Origin: Rhizobium phaseoli
GTDB lineage: Bacteria; Pseudomonadota; Alphaproteobacteria; Rhizobiales; Rhizobiaceae
NCBI RefSeq assembly: GCF_010668805.1
Contig: NZ_WUFT01000024.1
Span: 22,333-86,332, forward strand
Length of the DNA stretch: 64,000 bases
Direction: 5' to 3'
The position numbers and the translations under genes were made by a program. Of the stretch, positions 28,208 to 35,695 are shown piece by piece. The notes below the pieces were generated by a model that was given only the letters and a program-made list of their open reading frames with translations, did no database searches and was not told the origin of the DNA. Positions within the stretch are counted from its first letter, which is position 1; the number at the start of each line of letters is the position of its first letter.

Positions 28208-29340
28208 CAGAGAACTTCCAATTCACGTTGAAGAAGACCGATGCCGGCGCACGCTTCGGCGAGATTTCCATGCCGCGCGGCACGATCCGCACGCCGGCCT
28301 TCATGCCTGTGGGGACCGTCGGCACCGTCAAGGCGATGTATCTCGACCAAGTGCGCGAAACCGGCGCCGACATCATCCTCGGCAATACCTATCACCTGAT
28401 GCTGCGCCCCAGCGCCGAGCGGGTCGCCCGCCTCGGTGGCCTGCACAAGCTGATCCGCTGGGAGCACCCGATCCTGACGGATTCCGGCGGATTCCAGGTC
28501 ATGTCGCTGTCCGGCCTGCGCAAACTCGATGAGCAGGGCGTCACCTTCAAGTCGCATGTCGACGGCAGCCTGCATCATATGTCGCCGGAGCGCTCCATAG
28601 AAATCCAGGGGCTGCTCGGCTCGGACATCCAGATGCAGCTCGACGAATGCGTGGCGCTGCCGGCCGAGCCGAAGGAAATCGAGCGCGCCATGGAGATGTC
28701 GCTGCGCTGGGCCGAGCGCTGCCGGGTCGCCTTCGGCGAACAGCCCGGAAAAGCGATGTTCGGCATCGTTCAGGGCGGCGACATTCCGACGCTGCGCATC
28801 CGCTCGGCTGAGGCGCTGAGCCAGCTTGATCTCAAGGGTTATGCCATCGGCGGCCTTGCCGTCGGCGAGCCGCAGGACGTCATGCTGCAGATGCTGGAAA
28901 CGACGCTGCCCGTGCTTCCTCTGGAAAAGCCGCGTTACCTCATGGGCGTCGGCACGCCGGACGATATGCTGAAATCCGTCGCCCGTGGCATCGACATGTT
29001 CGATTGTGTCATGCCGACCCGTTCCGGCCGCCATGGCCTGGCCTTCACCCGCCGCGGCAAGGTCAATATCCGCAATGCCCGCCACGCAGAGGATATGCGC
29101 CCGCTCGACGAGCAGTCGAATTGCCCGGCCTCGCGCGACTATTCACGCGCCTACCTGCATCATCTCGTCCGCGCCAACGAGGCGCTCGGCGGCATGCTGC
29201 TCTCCTGGCACAATCTCGCCTATTATCAGGAACTGATGCAGGGCATCCGCAAGGCGATCGCCGGAGGCCGCTTCGCCGATTTCATGGCAGAGACGCAGGA
29301 AGAATGGGCAAGAGGCGATCTCGACCCGGTGTCGGTGTAG
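28204..29340 (+). CDS. tgt: tRNA-guanine transglycosylase
   Basis: A 378-residue Tgt that exchanges guanine-34 for preQ1 in tRNAs for Asp, Asn, His and Tyr. The substrate motifs TDSGGFQVMSL, SYE-type region DGSLHHMSPE, and FDCVMPTRSGRHGLAFTRRG are intact. The zinc site is odd: the family motif C-x-C-x2-C reads SNCPAS here, so Ser305 and Ser310 replace two cysteines, while Cys307 and His336 remain. The enzyme may bind zinc weakly or differently. It is coupled to queA and ends two bases from the convergent acyltransferase gene. Confidence 0.95.
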   Translation: MTENFQFTLKKTDAGARFGEISMPRGTIRTPAFMPVGTVGTVKAMYLDQVRETGADIILGNTYHLMLRPSAERVARLGGLHKLIRWEHPILTDSGGFQVMSLSGLRKLDEQGVTFKSHVDGSLHHMSPERSIEIQGLLGSDIQMQLDECVALPAEPKEIERAMEMSLRWAERCRVAFGEQPGKAMFGIVQGGDIPTLRIRSAEALSQLDLKGYAIGGLAVGEPQDVMLQMLETTLPVLPLEKPRYLMGVGTPDDMLKSVARGIDMFDCVMPTRSGRHGLAFTRRGKVNIRNARHAEDMRPLDEQSNCPASRDYSRAYLHHLVRANEALGGMLLSWHNLAYYQELMQGIRKAIAGGRFADFMAETQEEWARGDLDPVSV

Positions 29341-29342
29341 GG

Positions 29343-30479
29343 CTATCCCGCCTTCGCGCTGTTTACGGCCGGGACCGCAGACGCCGGATTTGGCCCAACC
29401 ATCCTTTTGAGCTTTTTGCGCACTGGCTCATCGAAGCCTGTGGCGGCGATGCCGGCCAAAATGAAAATCGCGACTACCACGACCATCCCGGCCGCCGGAG
29501 AGGCAGGAAGCTCGAAGCCCTTTCGCCGTAGCGAATACAGCAGACTGAAAATAGGTCCATGCAAGATATAGATCGGATAGGAAAGTCTTCCCAGCCAACG
29601 GAATATCAGCTCGACCAGACCAGTTTGTTCCGTGCGCATTGCAAGCCACACTATGGCCGGGAAGACAACAAGGCATATGAAGAAATCGAAATACGGGAAA
29701 CCGAAGAACGTGCTGGCGGATATTCCCGTTATGAAGATCAGGCATATACACAGAAAAAGACCGACGATATTCCCCTTAATAACCAAAGTCGGTTTCTGGA
29801 GATCATGTAGTCTGTAGAGGCAAATTCCTAGCGAGAATGAAAACAATACCCTTGAAAAGCCAAAGATGAAGTAACTTGGCTGGAAACCGATGTCGAGGTT
29901 GCCTTCTAGCAATGCTCCGTACATGGCCATGCCGGTAGTTGCCAGTGCTATGGCGAGCAAGCTTCTGAGCGATAGTCGTATCAGCAGAGCGGAGAACACC
30001 ACACCGGCCCAAAGCTCGAAGAAGAGCGACCAGCTAGGTGCATTGAAGGGGAAAAGACTTCCGGCACTCATACTTGGAATGAACAGAATCCCCTTTAGCA
30101 GCAGTCCCGTCAGGGTGGGGTAGTCCAAGCCGATTTGAAGGGCATAGCTGACAAGGCCAATCGGAAGCGAAAGAAGATAAAGAGGATAAAGCCGTATTAC
30201 ACGCTGCAACAGAAACCCGGCAGGCGAAATCTCCCCCGCTAATAGTCGCTTCTCATACGAATTTGCAAGAACGACGCCACTCAGAAGAAAGAAGAGATCG
30301 ACGGCAAGGTAGCTGATATTCGGCGATATCGGGCCAAGTGCGCCTTCCGTATGCCGGAAGATGACCATGACAGCCGCAACTCCGCGCAACGCCTCAAGTG
30401 CCGTGAAAAATTGCTTGCCAGAGTTCAACTTAACAACCTCCGCTGGCACATTCTTACTTGAGGAGGATTTCGAAATCAT
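29343..30479 (-). CDS. Membrane-bound O-acyltransferase (acyltransferase family 3)
   Basis: A 378-residue integral membrane acyltransferase of the OafA/NodX/ExoZ type, which adds acetyl or related groups to sugars of polysaccharides or lipooligosaccharides. The R-x10-H motif is in LRGVAAVMVIFRH, followed by about ten hydrophobic segments and the late FRWLGRLSYPIYILHGP motif. The DNA is visibly richer in A and T than its neighbours, a sign of acquisition. Start is uncertain: ATG at 30479 or TTG at 30515, both with weak ribosome-binding sites. The sugar acceptor cannot be told. Confidence 0.88.
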   Translation of the reverse strand: MISKSSSSKNVPAEVVKLNSGKQFFTALEALRGVAAVMVIFRHTEGALGPISPNISYLAVDLFFLLSGVVLANSYEKRLLAGEISPAGFLLQRVIRLYPLYLLSLPIGLVSYALQIGLDYPTLTGLLLKGILFIPSMSAGSLFPFNAPSWSLFFELWAGVVFSALLIRLSLRSLLAIALATTGMAMYGALLEGNLDIGFQPSYFIFGFSRVLFSFSLGICLYRLHDLQKPTLVIKGNIVGLFLCICLIFITGISASTFFGFPYFDFFICLVVFPAIVWLAMRTEQTGLVELIFRWLGRLSYPIYILHGPIFSLLYSLRRKGFELPASPAAGMVVVVAIFILAGIAATGFDEPVRKKLKRMVGPNPASAVPAVNSAKAG

Positions 30480-30535
30480 TAGCGCAACGATTCCGTAGAA
30501 TGAGTTCGCCTTCAATAGAGAAAGGAAACGGTGCG

Positions 30536-30964
30536 TCAGATCCCCTTGCTGTCCGCATCCGGCATGATCTGCACGCCGTTGATCCTGTAGCTGCCGTCCG
30601 GCTGTCGAGTCATCTGGTAGATCGCCGTCCAGTCCTTGCCGTCGCGGCCTGAAATCAGCACCTCGTGATAGATCAGCGCGCCGTTGTCGATCGAGCGGCT
30701 GCGGCCGAAGGCGTAATTGCCAGGATGATAAACCGGCTCGTAGCTCTTTTTCACCATGGCGAAGAACAGGTTTTTGTCGGGATACATCGCCCTGATGCCG
30801 GGAGCGGCGTAGGAATAGGCGGCTTCGGCATCATCCTTCAGGAAGGCTGTGATCTGCTCCTCGATCATCGTTCGTGTCGTGGCGATCGGATCTTCGGCAA
30901 GGGCCGGGACAGCGGGGAGGATAGACGCGGCACACAGAATGAGAACTGCGAAGAAGGCGCGCAT
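30536..30964 (-). CDS. DUF4864 family exported protein
   Basis: A 142-residue protein with a signal peptide (about residues 1-22, RAFFAVLILCAASILPAVPALA) and one DUF4864 domain, a NTF2-like fold of unknown role. Visible family text includes IEEQITAFLKDDAEAAYSYAAPGIRAMYP and YQMTRQPDGSYRINGVQI. Start at 30964 follows GGAG and a perfect 10-base inverted repeat. It lies downstream of a FabF-like gene on the same strand. Confidence 0.83.
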   Translation of the reverse strand: MRAFFAVLILCAASILPAVPALAEDPIATTRTMIEEQITAFLKDDAEAAYSYAAPGIRAMYPDKNLFFAMVKKSYEPVYHPGNYAFGRSRSIDNGALIYHEVLISGRDGKDWTAIYQMTRQPDGSYRINGVQIMPDADSKGI

Positions 30965-30975
30965 GGGGGTCTCCG

Positions 30976-31005
30976 GCTCTATCGGGGGAAAGACTCCGAT
31001 AGAGC
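30976..31005 (-). promoter_or_regulatory. Perfect 10-bp inverted repeat in the DUF4864 gene leader
   Basis: GCTCTATCGG (30976-30985) and CCGATAGAGC (30996-31005) are exact reverse complements with a 10-base spacer. It ends next to the GGAG ribosome-binding site. No U-tract follows, so a leader hairpin or protein site is likelier than a terminator. Confidence 0.55.
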
Positions 31006-31043
31006 AGAAGTGTAGGCCATTTCTAGCGCAAGAAAAGCGGACT

Positions 31044-32309
31044 TTACGACCAGCGCCGGAAGATTGCGCTGGCATTCACGCCGCCGAAGCCGAAACCGTT
31101 GGTGATGGCATAGTCCATTACCAGCGGCCGCGCCGTCTTGCCGACGATATCGATGCGGTCGGCATCAGGATCGGCCTGATCGAGGTTGCGGGTCGGCGGC
31201 GCGATCTGGTCGCGCAGCGCCAGGATGGTGAAGATCGCCTCCAGCCCGCCGGCGGCCCCGAGCAGATGGCCGGTGGCCGATTTCGTCGCGCTGACGGCAA
31301 TGCCGCCATTGCGGCCGAAGACCGTGGCGATCGCCGCGATCTCGCCCCTGTCACCGACCGGTGTCGAGGTCGCATGCGCGTTGAGGTGCTTGACCTCCGA
31401 AGCCGGGATCTTCGCCTGCCTGAGCGCTGCCTCCATCGCCCGGCGCGCGCCGTCGCCGTCTTCGGGACCTGAGGTCATGTGATAGGCATCGGCCGCCGTG
31501 CCGTAGCCGACGAGTTCGGCGAGCGGCGTGGCGCCGCGGGCAAGCGCGTGTTCGAGTGTTTCGATGACCAGGATGCCGGCGCCTTCGCCCATGACGAAAC
31601 CGTCGCGTGCCGTGTCGAACGGCCGCGACGCCAACTCCGGCGTCTCGTTGAAGCCGGTGGAAAGCGCGCGGGCGGCAGCAAAGCCGCCGAGGCTCACCTT
31701 GTCGATGCAGGCTTCGGCGCCGCCGCAGATCGCCACATCCGCTTCGCCGGAGCGGATCAGCCGCGCCGCATCGCCGATCGCCTGGACGCTGGCCGCACAG
31801 GCCGTCACCGGCGCACCGAGCGGACCTTTGAAGCCGTAGCGGATGCTGACCTGGCCGGCGGCGAGATTGACCAGGAAGGAGGGCACGGTGAAGGGCGACA
31901 GTCGCCGCACGCCGCGTGTTTCGCCGATCCGCACCGCTTCGGCGATCGCTGGAAACCCGCCGACCCCGGAGGCGATGATCGTTGCCGTGCGCTCGCGTTT
32001 CGCTTCGTCGGTCGGCATCCAGCCGGCCTGCTTCACCGCTTCCTCCGTCGCCGCCATGGCGAACTGGATGAAGCGGTCCATCTTCTTCTGATCCTTGGGG
32101 GTGATGTAACGGTCGGGATCGAAACCGGCCTCAGCATCCTCGGTCATACCAGGAACGATACCGCCGACCTTGGCCGGGAGCTCGCCGACGACACCGTCCG
32201 AAAGCACCCTCAGCCCCGAGCCGCCGTCAAGAAGGCGCTTCCAGGCGGGCTCGACGCCGGTGCCGAGTGGCGAGACAAGTCCCATGCCGGTGACAACGAT
32301 GCGATCCAT
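31044..32309 (-). CDS. Beta-ketoacyl-ACP synthase II (FabF-like)
   Basis: A 421-residue condensing enzyme that extends acyl chains by decarboxylating malonyl-ACP. The catalytic triad is Cys171 in TACAASVQ, His312 in NAHATSTPVGD and His348 in KSATGHLLGAAGG. MDRIVVTGMGLVSPLG and the closing NGFGFGGVNA are typical. It is probably a paralogue rather than the housekeeping fabF, since no acpP or fab genes are near. It lies 13 bases after an HxlR regulator, which may control it; a specialised lipid role is possible. Confidence 0.92.
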   Translation of the reverse strand: MDRIVVTGMGLVSPLGTGVEPAWKRLLDGGSGLRVLSDGVVGELPAKVGGIVPGMTEDAEAGFDPDRYITPKDQKKMDRFIQFAMAATEEAVKQAGWMPTDEAKRERTATIIASGVGGFPAIAEAVRIGETRGVRRLSPFTVPSFLVNLAAGQVSIRYGFKGPLGAPVTACAASVQAIGDAARLIRSGEADVAICGGAEACIDKVSLGGFAAARALSTGFNETPELASRPFDTARDGFVMGEGAGILVIETLEHALARGATPLAELVGYGTAADAYHMTSGPEDGDGARRAMEAALRQAKIPASEVKHLNAHATSTPVGDRGEIAAIATVFGRNGGIAVSATKSATGHLLGAAGGLEAIFTILALRDQIAPPTRNLDQADPDADRIDIVGKTARPLVMDYAITNGFGFGGVNASAIFRRWS

Positions 32310-32322
32310 GATATTTTCCTCT

Positions 32323-32829
32323 CTATGCGTCGATGCCGAGATACCAGGCGCGCATGCGGGCGATCCGCGCGTGCACCTCGTCGTCGGCGGCGGGGCCTGC
32401 AAGCAGGCTGGTGTTTTCTGGGGTCATTTCTTGGCCGGTCCGCGCGTCGACCAGTACCGTCTCGCGCGCTTCGCCGGAGGCGGAGTCGCCGAGCAGATAG
32501 GCAAGATCCTCTTCCGGGATGTGCCGGCTTCCCCAGGAAAACAGCGTCATCAGCACCGGAAAGAAATCGCGGCCCTTGTCCGTCAGTCGATATTCGTAGC
32601 GGGCAGGGCGCTGGCGGTAGAGCCGCCGTTCGAACAGTCCCTGATCCGTCAGGTGTTTCAGCCGCCGCGTCAGGATGTTCGGCGCCACGCCGAGGCTCTT
32701 CTGGAAATCGTCGAAACGCGACAGCCCCTGAAAGGCGTCGCGCAGGATCAGGATGCTCCACCAGTCGCCAACGCTGTCGAGCGCGCGCGCCGCCGGGCAT
32801 TTGAATTGGCTGAAGCTTGTCCGCTGCAT
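32323..32829 (-). CDS. HxlR family transcriptional regulator
   Basis: A 168-residue winged-helix regulator. The HxlR domain (about residues 9-105) shows CPAARALDSVGDWWSILILRDA, LGVAPNILTRRLKHL and the wing PARYEYRLTDKG. The C-terminal third is an added segment of unknown role. HxlR proteins often sense reactive carbonyls or quinones through cysteines; Cys11 sits in the conserved N-terminal position. Start at 32829 lies seven bases from a 17-base palindrome that looks like its operator. It is upstream of the FabF-like gene in one operon. Confidence 0.88.
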   Translation of the reverse strand: MQRTSFSQFKCPAARALDSVGDWWSILILRDAFQGLSRFDDFQKSLGVAPNILTRRLKHLTDQGLFERRLYRQRPARYEYRLTDKGRDFFPVLMTLFSWGSRHIPEEDLAYLLGDSASGEARETVLVDARTGQEMTPENTSLLAGPAADDEVHARIARMRAWYLGIDA

Positions 32830-32835
32830 GGTGAT

Positions 32836-32852
32836 GTCACTACAGTAGTGAC
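32836..32852. promoter_or_regulatory. Palindrome upstream of the HxlR gene, probable operator
   Basis: GTCACTA-CAG-TAGTGAC: seven-base arms that match exactly, with a three-base centre, six bases before the HxlR start codon. The position fits autorepression of the HxlR-FabF operon. Confidence 0.65.
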
Positions 32853-32866
32853 TATCATCATGCAAG

Positions 32867-33205
32867 TTACTTATATCCGGGGTCGCCCTCGAAAATCCGG
32901 GCGAGCAGGATGCCGGCGACGAGCATGCCGGCCGCGACGAAGATCGTATCGCCCGGCGTGCCGATATAGAGCGGCCCGATATTGGCGAACAGCAGGAAGG
33001 CAATCAGGAAATTGACCCAGCCCCAGACGACGTTCACTATAGGCGCGCCGAGCTTGCCCCGTTGCGAAAACGGGATTCGAAAGCGCCGGCCGCTGACGCC
33101 GTTGACGAAATGCGGGACGCCGTTGGTCAGAAACGCTGCGGCAATGAAATGGACGACATAAGCGATCCAGGGCAAAGGCTTCTCCGGTGCTGCGAGTTGA
33201 GTCAA
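32867..33205 (-). CDS. Hypothetical membrane protein, 112 residues
   Basis: A 112-residue protein with three hydrophobic segments (about residues 14-30, 57-77 and 85-105), including WIAYVVHFIAAAFLTNGVPHF and VNVVWGWVNFLIAFLLF. The N-terminal segment resembles small conserved inner-membrane proteins, but I do not recognise a named family. Start at 33205 (MTQLAAPEKP). It is on the minus strand upstream of the HxlR gene, 37 bases away. Confidence 0.72.
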   Translation of the reverse strand: MTQLAAPEKPLPWIAYVVHFIAAAFLTNGVPHFVNGVSGRRFRIPFSQRGKLGAPIVNVVWGWVNFLIAFLLFANIGPLYIGTPGDTIFVAAGMLVAGILLARIFEGDPGYK

Positions 33206-33301
33206 CGGAGGAATGTGGCCGGGAATGTCACCTCGGCAAGGGGAGCCTGGAAACGCGCGAGGTTCGGCAGCCCGCCGCCAGAAGACGACAGGCCGGTAGG
33301 A

Positions 33302-35428
33302 TCAGACAAGCAGGAAATCTTTAAAATGAAGCGCCGCGGAATTGTCGAGATCCGCGACATGGATTGCCGCGCCCGCAGCACTTCCATCCGCGTCAAAAGA
33401 TAGAATGCCGCTGGCCTGATCGTAGATTAGCTTGTCGTCGGCCTCGAGCGCTTTCGTGCCGAGAACGAAATTCTCATCGGAAAATCCGGACAGGCTGAGC
33501 GCTGCGAAAATCGAATGGTCGAGCAGCAGCTTGTCGCCGGTCGCAGAGGAGAAATCCCGGATCCTGTCGACGCTGCCATTGTCGGGCTTCACATCGAAGA
33601 CGAAGCTATCGGCGCCACCGCCGCCGGTCAGCGTGTCTGCGCCGGCTTTACCGAACAGCTTGTCGTTGCCGAGCCCGCCGCTCAGTTGGTCGGCGCCTTT
33701 GCCGCCATTGATCGTGTTGCTGCCGTCATTGCCGGTGAGGATGTTGGCCGTGTTGTTGCCTGTCGCACTGAGATTGGCCGTTCCGGTCAAGGTGAGATTC
33801 TCGATCGTGCCGGCCGCGTGCTTGACATCGGCCAGGCTGAAGGAGGTCGAAGCCCTGACGGTGTCACTGCCGGACGAGCCCGTTTCATCGGCAACATCGC
33901 CCGCATTGTCGATCACATAGGTGTCATTGCCGGCACGCCCCGACATATGGTCGGCGCCTGTGCTGCCATCGAGGATATTGTTGCCAGAATTGCCGACAAG
34001 CGTGTTCGCCAGGCCATTTCCGGTGCCGTTCAGATTGGCGGTGCCGGTCAGCGTCAGGTTCTCGACGTTGCCGATCGTATGCGTCGTATCCTTGAGACTG
34101 AAGCTGATCGACGACATCACGGTATCGGTTCCGCCGCCCCGGCTTTCGTCGACAATTTGAGTGGGGCTGCTCACGGTGAATATGTCGTCGCCCGTGCCGC
34201 CATAGAGATGGCCGGTGGCCGGCGGCGGCGTACTGGCGCTGCCGCCACCGATGTCGATGATTACCGGATGGTCGACGACATCCACCGTCAGCGACGACAC
34301 GTTGCTGAGGCTTTTGATCGCCGTCGTCCCGCTCATCGGATCGAAAACCTTCACGGAGCCGAACGAGGACCCGAGATTGACCTTGACGCCTGTCGTCGCA
34401 GCCTGAATGGCCGCGTCGGTAGACTGGTTCCAGATGTCGGGCTCGTTCCAGATGGTGATCTGGTAGCTGCCGTCCGATTTTTCGGTGAGCAAGCTGTGGG
34501 CGGAGGACGGCATGCCGTCGATCGAGTAGTTGAGCGTCCCTGCGCTGAAACTCGCCTTCGCAGCGCCGTCGTCGCCCAGTATTTCGGTCAGGTTGTGGAT
34601 CGCCGTCGCCGCCGGCTTTGCTGAATAGTCGAGATGAAAAAGCCCGAAATGCTTTTCCTGATTGGCGCCCTGCGGATCGGAATAGGCATCCAGCAGCTCG
34701 TAGATGAAGGTCTGCTTCGATCCGAGTGCTGCGCCGTCCATCAGCGTATTGAGCACCAGCTTTGCCTGCGTCGCTTCACTGACGCCTTCCCAGCCGCCAT
34801 TGGTGTCGGCGGTGAGCGAGGTATGATAACCGGTCTCGGTGATAACAAGCGGCTTGCCCGGATCGGCAGCGCGCTGAACGCCGGCTTCGCGGGAAAGCCA
34901 TGAGAATGGCTGGTCGCCGTCCTTCGCATAGGTATGGATCGTCGTGTAATCCGACGCGGAAGCGACCGTATATCCGGTAAAGCCGAGGACCGGGATGTTC
35001 TTCAGCAACGGATCGGCGTTGACGGCGGCAGACAGGTCTTTCTGATAGGCGATGGCTGCCGCCTGGCCGCTAAGACCGTGATAGCTGACCGGCCAGTTAT
35101 TGACTTCGTTCGGCCCCTCGATGCCGACGACCGACCCGGGATGGGCCTGCACGAAAGTATGCAGCCGTTGGGCCACCGTGGTTGGGTCGACTTCCCGCTG
35201 GGCGCTGAAGACGAACTGCACGCCTGCTTCGGCTGCATCGCCGAGATGGGTTTGACCGTTAGGATCGGAAGCGGAGTTGGGGGCGTGATCGCGCACCGTA
35301 TCAAGGCCAAGATAGTCTAAAGCTTTGACAACCTCTCCGACGCTGGAATATTTTCCGTCGGTGTAATCGATATGCGTATCAATTCCGAAGGAGCGAATAA
35401 TATCGTTTATTCTAACGGCTTGAGCCAT
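33302..35428 (-). CDS. Secreted RTX glycoside hydrolase-like protein
   Basis: A 708-residue protein with a TIM-barrel glycosidase domain at about 1-400 and a calcium-binding RTX region from about 408 on. Likely catalytic glutamates are Glu108 in EGPNEVN and Glu198 in VITETGYH, matching clan A enzymes. RTX nonapeptides include GGTGDDIF, GNSGNNILDGSTGADH, GGKGADQLSGGLGNDK and GGGGADSF, and two NLTLTGTANL repeats. With no N-terminal signal and a hydrophobic C-terminus (HFKDFLLV), it should be a type I secretion substrate, as for the PrsDE-exported glycanases of R. leguminosarum. Its target polysaccharide is unknown. Confidence 0.85.
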   Translation of the reverse strand: MAQAVRINDIIRSFGIDTHIDYTDGKYSSVGEVVKALDYLGLDTVRDHAPNSASDPNGQTHLGDAAEAGVQFVFSAQREVDPTTVAQRLHTFVQAHPGSVVGIEGPNEVNNWPVSYHGLSGQAAAIAYQKDLSAAVNADPLLKNIPVLGFTGYTVASASDYTTIHTYAKDGDQPFSWLSREAGVQRAADPGKPLVITETGYHTSLTADTNGGWEGVSEATQAKLVLNTLMDGAALGSKQTFIYELLDAYSDPQGANQEKHFGLFHLDYSAKPAATAIHNLTEILGDDGAAKASFSAGTLNYSIDGMPSSAHSLLTEKSDGSYQITIWNEPDIWNQSTDAAIQAATTGVKVNLGSSFGSVKVFDPMSGTTAIKSLSNVSSLTVDVVDHPVIIDIGGGSASTPPPATGHLYGGTGDDIFTVSSPTQIVDESRGGGTDTVMSSISFSLKDTTHTIGNVENLTLTGTANLNGTGNGLANTLVGNSGNNILDGSTGADHMSGRAGNDTYVIDNAGDVADETGSSGSDTVRASTSFSLADVKHAAGTIENLTLTGTANLSATGNNTANILTGNDGSNTINGGKGADQLSGGLGNDKLFGKAGADTLTGGGGADSFVFDVKPDNGSVDRIRDFSSATGDKLLLDHSIFAALSLSGFSDENFVLGTKALEADDKLIYDQASGILSFDADGSAAGAAIHVADLDNSAALHFKDFLLV

Positions 35429-35695
35429 AGTTTTCTCCCGGTTTACGAGGGAATCGGCCGTGGGAATATATCCCTATTTGCTATTGCCGATTCGATTTAA
35501 TACACGAGGAGGGCCGTGCAGTGCTTGCCCGTTAACCATGATATATTGTTCCGAATGTGGCCCGTATCGGGCAGCCATTCGTCCAATGAGATCATCAATC
35601 TTTGCTTGCATTTTTCCGGTCAGCCGGCAGATCATGCCTGGGTGAGGCTGCCGCATAAGCAGAACCGGCAAAATCCGATGCATCTGGAGGATCCG

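Noticed and set aside
35528..35552. EcfG-like site upstream of the RTX glycosidase gene
   Set aside because: GGAAC is followed after 16 bases by CGGG instead of CGTT, losing the -10 element.
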